NCBI GenBank assembly: GCA_049999765.1 | Contig: JBNGIQ010009033.1 | Coordinates: forward strand, 1 to 39,766 | Length of the DNA stretch: 39,766 nt | Reading direction: 5' to 3' | From: Phaeoceros laevis | Taxonomy: Eukaryota; Anthocerotophyta; Anthocerotopsida; Notothyladales | Shown: positions 10,501-19,326 of the stretch, piece by piece | Numbering within the stretch: position 1 is the stretch's first letter | Layout: every line of letters starts with the position of its first letter | Position numbers and translations under genes: made by a program | Notes under the pieces: model-generated | Told to the model about the DNA's origin: nothing | The model's input: only the letters and a program-made list of their open reading frames with translations | Database searches by the model: none

Positions 10501-11319
10501 TTCCACATCTTCCGCTCTTGCACAAGCTTGCAAAGCAGCCACAAAAATGTGACTATCTGCCTCCAAACCTGTGCTGCGCATCTCATTGTACAATTGAATG
10601 GCGTCCATAGGTTTCCCCTGTTCAGTATGTGCAGATATTATGGAGGACCACATGAACACATCAGGTTTAGCCACTCTTTTGAACACCTCCATTGCCTCCT
10701 GTAACCGGCCTTGACATGTATACATGCGCAAGAGATGGTTTCCCAAAAATGCATTGGAACCGTATCCAAGCTTGACAGTGAGATCATCAAGGTGTCGTCC
10801 CAACACCAGATTTTTCTCAGCCCCACATCTGCGGATGACTTTGTACAGGAGGGAAGTGGACACACGACATTGTGTGTCCGCTAAGTCACTCAACGCGTCA
10901 ACTGCTCGACTTAACTGCCCATGCGCACACAGTTCAGTCACCGCTTGAGCAGCTCCGTACCCTTGGCAGTCTGGCGCCGTCGGAGCGTCAGCATTATGGT
11001 GCAACAAGGGGTTGGATGAAGGCTGAGCAGGCCGTCCAATCCGCCTCTCCAACACAGTCAGCTGCGCATCCACCCAGTCAGGCTTGTAGGAGTTGTTCAG
11101 CCATAGGGGCTCCTTGGACTCCTTGTGCCTGAAGTCGGGAGAGCGGGCGCTCTTCTCGATCGTCCTGCAGTCCAAGAAATACTGCCTCCACAACAACTCT
11201 TGCCGCTCTACTGCACTGCTATTGTCCGGTATGCCTAGCTTGGCAGCTATGCAACTGCGGGGCGCGAATTTGCGGCTTGTGTGAATCCATTGCCTCATAG
11301 GCACGCTCCAACTCCTCAT
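7588..11319 (-). CDS. PPR protein, PLS class with aberrant DYW domain (paralogue 2)
   Basis: A 1243-residue single-exon paralogue, colinear with paralogue 1 but with six 103-residue P-L-S units instead of three. Leader, repeat types, P2-L2-S2, E motifs and DYW domain all match: KKPAVAGIEV in the PG box, HAE, CSDCH, CSC and terminal KGRH. The open frame extends upstream to a TTG at 11400 with an ATG at 11367, but the ATG at 11319 (MRSWSVPMRQWIH) is the one conserved in paralogue 1 and is used here. Compared with paralogue 1 it lacks a six-residue PILWWD-type insertion near the N-terminus and has no orphan S motif. It is probably an organelle RNA-editing factor; longer arrays usually mean a longer RNA footprint. 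Confidence 0.93.
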   Translation of the reverse strand: MRSWSVPMRQWIHTSRKFAPRSCIAAKLGIPDNSSAVERQELLWRQYFLDCRTIEKSARSPDFRHKESKEPLWLNNSYKPDWVDAQLTVLERRIGRPAQPSSNPLLHHNADAPTAPDCQGYGAAQAVTELCAHGQLSRAVDALSDLADTQCRVSTSLLYKVIRRCGAEKNLVLGRHLDDLTVKLGYGSNAFLGNHLLRMYTCQGRLQEAMEVFKRVAKPDVFMWSSIISAHTEQGKPMDAIQLYNEMRSTGLEADSHIFVAALQACARAEDVECGRQVHADVLESGIQHNSFVCNCLVDMYAKCGELEDARKVFDSLSTRDTVTWTAMINGYADHGLGPQALTLYARMEQEGLILANSVTFACLLKACASAGAVQQGRQLHSGIVERGLLEGNIVLGTCLVNMYAKCGQLEDARKVFESLATRDAVTWNAMISGYAERGFATQALTLYGRMEQEGLTSADSFTYVCLLKACTSAGALQQGRQLHSGIVGRGLLEGDVVLGTCLVNLYVKCGQLEDARKVFDSLATRDAVTWNAMISGYAEHGLGPQALTLYARMEQAGVILADSFTFGCLLKACTSAGALQQGRQLHSEIVKRGLLEGNIILGTCLVNMYAKCGQLEDARKVFDSLSTRDVVTWNAMINGYAEHGFAHQALALYASMEQECLILANSVTFVCLLKACASAGAVQQGRQVHSGIIKRELLEDNIVLGNCLVNMYAKCGELEEARKVFDSLSTRNAVTWTAMINGYAEHGLGPQALTLFARMEQEGLILADSPTFACLLKACASAGALQQGRQLHSGIVESGLLEGDAVLGTCLVNMYAKCDQLEDARKLFDSLSTKDAVTWNAMINGYADYGLAPQALALYARMEQEGLILANTNTFACLLKACTSAGALQQGRQLHSGIVERGLLEGDIALATCLINMYAKCGELEDAREVFDSLPTTDAVTWNAMINGYGRNNAGLKATACFEEMMLAGIHPDDTTFTCLLVACSNAGLVSKGRQYFDSMVKQHGLNPRNEHYVCMVDLLGRAGHIDEAEKLLKSAGCEKDAVGLMSLLNACKSHGDIERGTRCFESLVELDPRTASAYVLMANMYADVDRWADVDRIERLRKLAGANKKPAVAGIEVNKQVHTFVVGEERGDLSCKVRSTNERLKEEGNHVPHTKLVLKPVSEKEKEDQLCGHAEKLALAFGLCNTPDGTPLLVTKNLRMCSDCHSSTEIMSRVEKRGIVVRDAHRVHRFEAGSCSCKGRH
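8476..10329 (-). repeat. Six 309-bp PPR triplet units inside paralogue 2
   Basis: Boundaries at the GYA codons give exact 309-bp spacing: 10329, 10020, 9711, 9402, 9093 and 8784, ending before 8475. Every unit is in frame and encodes P (35), L and S motifs such as LLKACASAGA, QGRQLHSGIV and NMYAKCGQLEDARKVF. The total of 1854 bp is exactly six units with no indels. Confidence 0.95.
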
Positions 11320-11625
11320 TGTTGTCCTGGCCCCAGCTGTTGGCGTCCAAAACCGCTGATGTTGCATCCGGGTGCGCAATTCTGGGCAGAGCAATTGCAA
11401 GGTTTTTCAGCAGTAACAGTCCAGCGGGCATGCCCACCCGTTGGGCACCCAAGACTGTTGATGCTACATCGCGTTAGTGGTGCGCGTCATTGCATGTGGA
11501 GCAAGGATGGTACTGTAGCCTCCGTCGCGGCTGCCGCTTGATTTCCCCACTGCCGGCTCCTACATTCAGAGAAGTGTGCCACCATGTTACTCAGGAAAGA
11601 GCTCGGGTGGGTAAAGCTTTTGGCT
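11320..11625. promoter_or_regulatory. Upstream region of PPR paralogue 2
   Basis: Alignable with 6886-7195, so it is part of the duplicated unit. Shared blocks include CAGTCCAGCGGGCATGCCCA and GCGTCATTGCATGTGG. It ends at a GTGGGTAAAGC motif that leads into a possible Pol III-type element. Functional promoter content is inferred only from position. Confidence 0.5.
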
Positions 11626-11660
11626 TGGAGCCGGCAGGTCATGGGTTCGACCTGTGGAGA
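11606..11660 (+). other. Possible tRNA-derived (SINE-like) segment
   Basis: GTGGGTAAAGC followed by GGTTCGACC at 11644-11652 resembles box A and box B of a Pol III promoter at tRNA-like spacing. No cloverleaf folds and no target-site duplication was found. The paralogous flank near 7190 keeps only the first few bases. Could be chance. Confidence 0.3.
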
Positions 11661-11829
11661 GTTGCTTGGATATATAGGAAAACGTCTCCTCAGTACTTCA
11701 ACTATTCTCCCTTGGGTACATCCGTTCAAATTGGAACGACAGAAAGAAGATTGGCATGGCCCCTGCGCATTTTTTGAATTTTTTGATGGTTCTCCGACTG
11801 ATTTCCGGACCGTCTGGTAACCGGGCTAA

Positions 11830-12335
11830 GAAACACTCATGAGTCTCATCACACAGGAGCTGCAGACCTGTCCAGGCTACAACGGAATTGAGATAACCTT
11901 GTCACGTAAGCAACATGTGACACAAAGACTACCCGTTCCTTGGAAGCTTTGCCAATTCGGGTAATCCAAGAGTTTCGGAAAGCTCATGTTGCTGAATAGT
12001 ACATCTAGAAGAACGAAGGTTGCAAGGAGTAATGTGAGGCAGGTGCGAACCAGCAGGCGACACCCCATGAGGACTCTGCATTCTGCATTCTTGTGAACCA
12101 ATTGCATCTGGAGCTAGCTCAAGATCCCGGAATTCTGTATTGGGCTTCCAGGTGAGGCTTATGATGTTGTAATCTCGCTGACATGTACAGCTTCTTCTGA
12201 CTAAATTATTAGGCGTGCAGCATCAATGCAGATGCAGCTCTTTGCTGCCTGCGAGCAGCGTATATTTAGTCTGCTGCAACAATTTCACCCACAAATCATA
12301 GATTCCATACAAGTACATAATATTTAATATGTATG
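11830..12335. other. Intergenic stretch, no gene seen
   Basis: Mixed-composition DNA upstream of the NPF relic. Short open frames have no recognisable domain. The missing 5' exons of the NPF relic could not be found here. Confidence 0.5.
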
Positions 12336-12340
12336 TACAG

Positions 12341-13412
12341 GGCCATACGTCGGCAATATGTGCAGGACAATGTGAGCTGGTCTTGGGGGTTTCTTCCTTG
12401 CCAGGGATCTCCTTTGCAATCTTCCTGCTGGGCACCACCAGGTCCCGCTACCAAACTCCTTCCGGCAGCTCCTTCACCCAGATTGCTCAAGTTCTGGTTG
12501 CGGCGGTCAGAAAATGTCGAGCCAAGGTTTCTAAAAACCGCCAGCTGCTGCATGAAGTCCCCGGGAGAAAGTCCCAGGACCCTAAGAGGAGGCAGATGCC
12601 GCACACCAACTCCTGCTTGTAGGTGAAATTCGCCCTTTCAGAACCAACAACGTGCTTGGGGATCCATTCCTCCCTTCTGTTACTTGTTTCGTTCCTTCGT
12701 TTTGTTTTTGCTTTCGTTCTTAGAGGTGAGGGCGTGCTCGATTCCCATGTGGAGTTGCTAGTGCGAAATTCGCTCATCCATTCCTTCATCATCATCAGAT
12801 TCCTAGACAAAGCTGCGGTGGTCACCAACGATGAAAGGGTGGAAGAGGCTAGTCCCTGGCGCCTTTGCACCGATCACCCAAGTGGAAGCCTACTCCTCCG
12901 CCGGATCCTCCGGTGTCCTACTCCCAGCTGAACACCCTCTTCATCAAACAGGGAAGGACTCTGGACAATAGGCTGGGCTCAGGGGCATCCGCATCCCACC
13001 GGCGTCCATGCAGATATTTGCGCACAGCACCATCGTCCTGGGGCTCGTCCTCCACGACAGATGCTTCGTGCCGCTGGCCCGGAGCTATGAGGGACCACGG
13101 TCTCCTCAACCTGCCTCCGACTCACGGGCTGCATGTCAGCATATTTAGGCTGGTGCCGCAGTACGTGATGGCGCCGGGCCTATCACCATCACTGGAAGGG
13201 TGACGGGAAGAGGTGGGGAGAAAAAGTGGGTGGGTGCTAATATCAACAGCTCCAGGGTGGACATGTTTTACTGGCTGCTGGCGGGGCTGGGGTTTGCCTC
13301 CTTCCTCGTCTTTCTCCTTGTTGCTCTCACTTACAGGTACAAGCAGACAGAGTCGAGTGTTGTTTTTGCCTTCTCCTATGAGGTTGAGGACACCCCCGTG
13401 GATGGGGGATAA
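12341..13412 (+). pseudogene. NRT1/PTR (NPF) transporter, 3' half, frameshifted
   Basis: Successive blocks in different frames match the second half of plant nitrate/peptide proton symporters: YVQDNVSWSWGF, ISFAIFLLGT, YQTPSGSSFTQIAQVLVAAV, a split with GT/AG ends (about 12620-12798), FLDKAAVV with SPWRLCT, QLNTLFIKQGRTLDNRLGS, IPPASMQIF, FVPLAR, IFRLVPQYVM and finally MFYWLLAGLGFASFLVFLLV with a basic-aromatic tail. At least four frame changes separate the blocks and the N-terminal membrane segments are absent. A single working gene would need these changes to be sequencing errors. Confidence 0.82.
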
Positions 13413-13435
13413 ATAAAAGAAGAAAACCTGTAACT

Positions 13436-13511
13436 CATGCTCAGAAAGCATAGATTTAGATTTATGCTCAGAATTAAGGCTTTGAATCATGCTCAGAAAG
13501 CATAAGATTTA
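13436..13511. repeat. Short direct repeat
   Basis: CATGCTCAGAAAGCATA occurs at 13436 and again at 13488, each followed by a GATTTA-type sequence. It lies between the two NPF remnants. Each copy can also form a five-pair hairpin (ATGCT/AGCAT). Confidence 0.7.
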
Positions 13512-13609
13512 CAGCTACTTTCAACACCTGGGCCTTCAAGCTTTTGCTCAAAAGCAAAGCTTTAAATCTATGCTCTTGTGTATATCAACAGCCACATGGT
13601 GTGAGCTTT

Positions 13610-13693
13610 GAACACCTGGTCATCTCAAGCTTCCTCCTTGTTGCACGTCGCTACAAGTATAAGCAATTTGACTCCACCATCATCGAGTCATAG
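13610..13693 (+). pseudogene. C-terminal scrap of a second NPF transporter
   Basis: Translation gives SSFLLVARRYKYKQFDST and ends IIES stop. FLLVARRYKYK is the typical end of the last NPF membrane helix and its cytosolic tail. The relic just upstream already contains its own version (FLLVALTYRYKQTES), so this is a second, independently truncated copy, probably from a former tandem pair. Confidence 0.65.
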
Positions 13694-14174
13694 GTACGCA
13701 TCCTACCATTGCCGGTGGAAGGACATCAAAGTCCTCCATCTTCCCCCATGGTCAACACACTTGATCACGAGTGTCTTGAACTGTGCACTGCTGCTTTGCC
13801 AAGCTCAATGTAATGTCTAAATGTAATGTATTCAATGAAATGACACTGATCGCCCCTCTTTCGATGCTGCCATAGTGAACCCAGAGTTCTATCCTTACAC
13901 ATCCTGGAAGACATACAAGGTTTAAGACCTAGGCAATTGCACGTCTTTTGGACAACTGAACATGACAATCGTTATCACGGCAACCAATAAGCAAACACCG
14001 TTTAATAGAATTGCAGATTGTGCTAGACATCTAATAAGGACATGACCATATTTTTTAATAAAAAAACCCCTATCTCTCCAAAACTCCCACCCCCATTTCC
14101 AAGACGCTCCCGTCGCTCCCGTTTCCCTACTCCCCTCCATAGTGCCCGGGAGCGCCGCTTCCTACCTTGGAAGC
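13694..14174. other. Intergenic stretch, no gene seen
   Basis: No recognisable domain, RNA gene or transposon terminus. It runs into the assembly gap. Confidence 0.5.
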
Positions 14175-14274
14175 NNNNNNNNNNNNNNNNNNNNNNNNNN
14201 NNNNNNNNNNNNNNNNNNNNNNNNNNNNNNNNNNNNNNNNNNNNNNNNNNNNNNNNNNNNNNNNNNNNNNNNNN
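14175..14274. other. Assembly gap (100 N)
   Basis: Exactly 100 undetermined bases, the usual placeholder for a scaffold join of unknown size. Features and distances across it should not be trusted. Open frames spanning it are artefacts. Confidence 0.99.
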
Positions 14275-15213
14275 GCGATTCTTTCATATACTTCGAGCAC
14301 TTGAAAGTTTCCTTGCGAAACTTTCCCCTAAAATAAGGGGCCCCAAAAAAAAAAAAAACCACTTATACGGTCGAAAAAAACGTTTGTTAAGTTTAAGTTT
14401 CGTTTCGCTTTAGTTTCCCTTTCAGTTGTTTGAACATGCTTTGCCGGTTCACGGCAACAACAATCGATCACCACCCATTGTTTGAACAACAACAATCGAT
14501 CACTACCCGTTGCAGTTCAATCCTCTGCGTGAATTGTTCGTTCCAAGCATGTTGGAATGGCGCCCCAAGGCATTGATTGCCTTGCCCTTGTTCTGGGCGG
14601 GAAGAGTGAGGCGGCCAGCACAGGACGACGACCTACATCAGAGTTCTGCCCTAAACCCTCATTGTGGTAAAAACATTAATAGTATAATATATAAAAATAC
14701 GTGTAATACGTTAATTTTTTATACCGGAATACATGTATTATATGGCGATTCCGAAGAGACCTAAAATAAGAAGCGTCAAAAGAAACGCATCGTTCGAAAT
14801 AAAAACGTTGCCGTAAAAAATGTATCCGTAACTATGCTCCCCGCTCACCTACACCCTCGATTTTGAAAGTATTTTCTCCATTCCCTCTTTCCAAGGATGT
14901 GTCCAAGTCATGGCCGAAGACGTGTTAGCCTCTTGACCGCCATGTATGCACTAATTAGACCACGAGCCCAGCTATGGGGTAAAGTGCTCACATGGCGCAG
15001 AGAGGGAAGTTATTGTTTTCGGTTCCAAAGTATACACATACCAGTTAGCACCGCCATGGGTGCCTTATGTTACACAGCCTGGGGTAGAGGTTGGACAATT
15101 TTAGCCTGAGGTGGTGCACAACCAAGGATACATGTTAGGCCTTGCTTGCTCTTTGGATTAGTCGTTTTAGCGTTTTATTAACGTAAAGGTTAATTAAATT
15201 ACATAACGGGAAA
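14275..15213. other. Intergenic stretch, no gene seen
   Basis: AT-rich with homopolymer runs. ACAACAATCGATCA appears twice, about 32 bases apart, near 14455-14500, as a small imperfect duplication. No coding or RNA feature is supported until the tRNA-like sequence at 15214. Confidence 0.5.
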
Positions 15214-15278
15214 TCCGTTGTAGGTCAGGATACTCGGCTCTCACCCGAGAGACCCGGGTTCGAATCCCGGCAACAGAA
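15214..15278 (+). pseudogene. tRNA-Glu(CUC), D-arm deleted
   Basis: Anticodon stem CTCGG/CCGAG (15233-15237, 15245-15249) encloses a loop with anticodon CTC at 15240-15242. The T arm has a perfect GGTTCGAATCC box B. The 5' part reads TCCGTTGTA-GGTCAGGA and lacks about eight bases of the D stem and loop, making the molecule 65 nt instead of about 73. The acceptor stem has one mismatch (C at 15216 against A at 15275). A T6 run lies at 15309-15314. Loss of box A and the D arm makes a functional nuclear tRNA unlikely. Confidence 0.85.
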
Positions 15279-15653
15279 TATCCTTTCACAATCCTGCCCC
15301 CACGATTCTTTTTTCCTCTGCTTGATCATGCATTTTGTAAGAGAGGGTGGATTGGCCTGCCCGACTAGTTCCTTCACAGCTTCAGCCTTCCTCGTGCAAA
15401 GGTTTGTCGATTGGTTAGACTTTAAGGCCATGGCAGTCAGAAATCACAACAGTTCGTGATCGACACTATCCGGGACAGGAACTGGGCAACTACAGTAGTC
15501 CTGTAAGGCGACCTTGGCGTAGTAAAAAGGAAGAAATTGCGGACGCCATCAGGCGTTTTGTCTAAGTCAACTTGCCGACTGTTTATGGTTTGCTCCCGCG
15601 CAACCTAGAGCAGCTGTACATTGGATTTAAAAAAACCACAATAATCTAGCACC

Positions 15654-15726
15654 TCCGTAATAGTCTAGATGGTTAGGATACCTGGCTTTCACCCAGGCGA
15701 CCCGGGTTCGAATCCCGGTTACGGAA
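15654..15726 (+). tRNA. tRNA-Glu (anticodon UUC)
   Basis: A complete cloverleaf: acceptor TCCGTAA/TTACGGA is perfect, box A is TAGTCTAGATGG, the anticodon stem CCTGG/CCAGG encloses TTC at 15688-15690, and the T arm CCCGG-GTTCGAA-TCCCGG is perfect with box B GGTTCGAATCC. The discriminator is A at 15726. A T4 run at 15753-15756 can end Pol III transcription. It reads GAA (Glu) codons. The sequence is of the eukaryotic nuclear type, not plastid trnE. Confidence 0.96.
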
Positions 15727-15752
15727 TACGCGATTGTCAAGAATTCGGTGCC

Positions 15753-15756
15753 TTTT
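15753..15756 (+). terminator. Pol III T-run after tRNA-Glu
   Basis: Four T residues 27 bases after the tRNA 3' end, the minimal Pol III termination signal. Confidence 0.55.
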
Positions 15757-16371
15757 GTCACAGGTTCGTTTAATCGTCACAGAATCACAATATCAATGAC
15801 ATAGTGACTTACCCTTGCAAGCAGGGTACAAGTTGACAGGATACAACTTTATTAGGGCATTTATTTCCTCTCATAGGCATGCAGTAGCTGAGCGGCAGGA
15901 AGGCGTCTATGTTAAAATAAGTTAATGAACCGATCCGAGGTTACAGCCGAAAGTCCAAAACATGACAAAACTGTTCGGAGGAAGCAAAACTAGTAGAATG
16001 TAGCCTTGCTTACTCCACATTTTTTAAGCTCCTACCAGTGAACACATGCAAAAGCAACAAGCCGATTCCCAGTGAGTCCGACTGGTCAAGCAAGTTTTTT
16101 CTGAACGGATAGACTGGCAACTTGAAAGCAAGCTGCTGGAAAATGGTTTTACCTTCAAGAGTAAGTGAGAAGTGCAGCCATAGATAAGAAAAGGTACAAA
16201 AGCAGGGTCGAGGGAAGGTCTCTTCCTGCAGAGGAGCGGCCAGGTGTGCTGCAAAGACACAGAAACCCACAGCTGTTGTAAGAATGAAGAAGCTTTCGCT
16301 GCACTTTCAACCTACAGTGTGGAAAACAGCAGACAGCAGTTTGAAAACAAAACAATTTTGAGATCTCCTTA
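15757..16371. other. Intergenic and 3' flank of the glucanase gene
   Basis: No independent gene recognised. The right part is the downstream flank, probably the 3' UTR, of the minus-strand GH17 gene. Confidence 0.5.
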
Positions 16372-18017
16372 CTATGCTGGGTATTTACAGCCGGTATTAC
16401 TGGGAGGGCCTGTTCAGGCGAGCGAGCGACAAGCAAACGAACAAGTTAGAACATTCATTCTACTGAAACAGACAGAGAAGAAGAAGACTGAAGGGGGACA
16501 AAGGACGAAGGGAATAGAATGCAGAGCCTGCTTACTGGGATCCGTGTAAACAATTGTGGCAGTCCCAGTGAAGTCGCAGGTGCCTGGTTGGTTGACGTTC
16601 TTCTGGTAGTAAGCGTTGAAGGCCCAGGAGGCATGGCTACTCACTGTATTCGGCAAGAAGCACTTGCCACTTTGTTGGATGTCACTGCAGTCCACTTCTC
16701 CAGGGCCACAAGCGTAATCCAGCCCGGCTTGCAGAGCAACCGAGCTCACTCCATCCTTGGCCACGCACCAAGACCTGGCAGAGGAGTTGGCAGCCAGCCC
16801 TGAGCCCGTCCAGTCCAGAGGGTACACCGCAGTCTCGTTGGGGTAGTAGAGGCCCCAGTTCCTGGCAGAGGTCGGGCCGGGCAGGCTGACTTCATTGAAC
16901 AGCTCGTAGATCATGACGCTGATCTCCAGGCCGGGTTTGTAAGGCGTCCCGGCCTTGCTGAGCACCCGTTTGATGAGATTCTGGTTGTAGGTCTGGGCGT
17001 TCACCACGCTGACCCCCTTCTCGGAGGCGTCCCCTGTCGAGGGCCAGCCCGTGGACGCCACCACGATAGGGATGTCGGTGAAGTTGGCGGCCTCCATGGC
17101 GAAGTAGAAGGCGTCCAGCAGCGCGTCCAGCTCGTTGAAGTAGTGCAGCTGCGTGTTGGGGTCGATGGAGCCGGTGTTGGGGCGGAAGAGGGCGTAGTCC
17201 AGGGAGATCACCTCGTTCCGCTGGTAATCCGTGATCGGGTAGAGGTTGACCATGAGATAGGAGCCACTGCGCCTGAGGAACTGCAGCAGCGGCACCACCA
17301 CGGGCACCAGCAGGGTGGCATTGAAGCGGCCCTCGTAGGGCGGGTAGGTGGTTGCCAGCACCCCCACAGCGTGCGGGGTGGAGATCTTCACCTGCCCGTC
17401 CAGACGCACGGCCACAAGCGCGTTGTAGAGGTTGGTCATAGCCGGCAGGAGGTAGGGCACGATGCTAGCATCCTGCTCTGTCAGCACCTCCTCCCCTACC
17501 GTAATGCCAGAGATGTTCACCGACTGTTGCAGGAACTGCACCACATTGTTGCGCACCCAGACCGCCGCCGTGTCGTTGCTGACTCCTAGCCCCAGAATCT
17601 CCTGGTTCTGCACCGCAATCCAGAGCTGGATGTTGGAGTTTCCGAACTGCTGGATCACGCTTGCATTGGCGTCGAAGATCCTCACGTACCCCACGTTGAG
17701 CCCCTTGAGCAATTGCACAGCGTCCGCCGGCACCGGCAGGTTGTTCCCCCGGGTGCCATAATTCACTCCCACAAACGCTCCTGGAATCAAAAACCAATCC
17801 ATCAATCCTTCCACCAACAGCAACGCCGCCGCAAGCTCACACATTTCCCTCCCCACTGCGCCCCTACTTAGCCAGCACCAATGCGATTCCTTCATCCACA
17901 GCTAGTATGCTAGGTTGCTCTCTTACCAGCTGAGGAGGCCGAAAGCAGCACGCAGACGAGGTGGAGGAGGAGGAAGGAGGAGCCGGCACTAGCGTCGTCT
18001 CTCCGCCTCCTCACCAT
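16372..18017 (-). CDS. Secreted GH17 glucan endo-1,3-beta-glucosidase-like protein with X8/CBM43 domain
   Basis: Three exons: 18017-17927, 17780-16536 and 16409-16372, with GT/AG introns of 146 and 126 bp, both phase 1; 457 residues. Exon 1 encodes MVRRRRDDAS then a hydrophobic signal peptide ending SASSAG. The mature protein starts AFVGVNYGTRGNNLP, the usual GH17 opening, and carries RIFDANASVI, ITVGEEVLT, MVNLYPITDY and ASTGWPSTGD. A C-terminal X8 (CBM43) module follows from about residue 363 (SWCVAKDGVS, YACGPGEVDCSDIQ, HASWAFNAYYQ, GCKYPA), which in relatives binds callose. There is no GPI-type tail, so it is predicted to be secreted to the cell wall. The acid/base Glu is present (VGEEV, with E replacing the usual N before it), but the nucleophile Glu of the SETGWPS motif is Ser273 (VASTGWPS). 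It may therefore bind callose without cutting it. Confidence 0.92.
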
Positions 18018-18830
18018 GGATAGAATCTGGTCCTTCCCTCCTTCCTACCTGCAATGCAATCTCAAGCAAGCAACACCACACCCGCACACCACACTCAGCT
18101 CCTGCTGCATTGGCGCACTGCTTCCCGGATTGCCACACACAATCCCTCCCGCATGAATGCCACACCAAGCCTGCGCTCTACGCTATCCGTCCGCTGCATT
18201 CACGGCCGCTGCAAACAGCAAATTGCAGCTAGCCAGATTGACCCCTGCCTCCCTCCCGCCGGCGTCATGCAGAGGGGAACGAAGGGGAAGGGAAGGGGGG
18301 CCCAAATTCGCTTCACGCCTCAAAACAAAAACCCCAATCTTCGTACGCTATTTTGCCGCAGTAACGGCTCTCTCCCCCAGCATTTTCACCCCGGCAATGA
18401 GTGCCGGTGAAACGAGCTGGCACCTCGACCAGTGTGTCGCAAGAAAAAAGAGAGGCCCAGCGCCTCCGGCCGTACACGACCCAGGGCTGGCCAGCCCGGC
18501 AGGATGCACAGCTGGCACCAGTTTTCACCGCGAGTCGCGGTAACAACACCCTTGAAACTTTAAATGTCCGTGCTGCGCGGAGCCACGTGGCCGGCGGCAG
18601 GCCTTGCAAGCCACCCTTCGCCCGGAATCCGCGTTCCCAAGCAGAGTAGCGCTAGCCCCGGGCGCCCTACGTTAGTCTATCCCTTTTGTCTCTCGAAGGG
18701 TCCTTTTGCTACTGCTGCACCTGCATTCAATGCCAAAGCTCTCCCCTCCAGAACCGCATTTGCTTCATTTCCCAGATTCCTTGTCTTTTTTTAATTGTTT
18801 TCCCTGTTCCTTGCTGTTGTTGGATGATGG
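18018..18830. other. 5' flank of the glucanase gene
   Basis: Contains the probable promoter and 5' UTR of the minus-strand GH17 gene. GC-rich near the gene; no other gene or convincing TATA box was identified. Confidence 0.45.
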
Positions 18831-18835
18831 CATCC

Positions 18836-18912
18836 GTCTCCTATTTGTATAGTGTAGCTAGCGTAACGTATCATCCAGTCTCCTACTTGTATAGTGTAGC
18901 TAGTGTAACGTA
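18836..18912. repeat. 35-bp direct repeat with 7-bp spacer
   Basis: Copies at 18836-18870 and 18878-18912 start GTCTCCTAYTTGTATAGTGT and differ at two positions. Intergenic; function unknown. Confidence 0.9.
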
Positions 18913-19326
18913 CGTGGGGTAATATAGGCTACCTATCTCGTGTGGGCCACTTTTAACTGTAGTATCCATGGGCCTAGTGCAACATGTAGTTTGGGCCAGG
19001 TTACGTGCCCTTTATGGGCCACATATTTTGTGCATTATCACCATTGGCTGCCTATTGGAGGTTGCTTTTTTCATACAAGATGGAAACTTAAGAGGGGATG
19101 GATGAGCGTCCAACCTCCCCTTCCCTTCCCTAACCATGCCCACTAAGGAAAAAGGCCTTGGGCAAGCATTCTAGAAAACACCATAGCCAGCGAGTCAGTT
19201 CTAAGAATGGATATAGCGACGGGTACTTTAACATTGGGAACCCGAGTTTTGTTGTGGATGACAACCTGAGTGCTAGCTTTTAAACAAGCCATAGCACAAC
19301 AAACTTGGTGAAGAAATGAGAGCTGA

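Larger units (their letters stand above)
3945..11625. repeat. Tandem gene duplication containing two PPR-DYW genes
   Basis: The left unit (about 3945-7200) and right unit (about 7558-11625) are homologous along their length, including the 3' flank just past each stop and at least 300 bases of 5' flank (6886-7195 against 11320-11620). The copies differ mainly in the number of internal 309-bp units. Both face the minus strand, as expected from unequal crossing-over. Confidence 0.92.

Noticed and set aside
11320-11400. Longer N-terminus of PPR paralogue 2, starting at 11400
   Set aside because: That position is TTG, not ATG, and the upstream frame is not conserved in paralogue 1. The ATG at 11319 is shared by both.
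14042-14413. Open frames across the N run
   Set aside because: They cross an assembly gap and have no real sequence in the middle.
16414-16535. C-terminal extension of the glucanase reading through 16535
   Set aside because: It is intron read-through. A GTAAGC donor at 16535 and an acceptor at 16410 restore the final X8 residues (GCKYPA).
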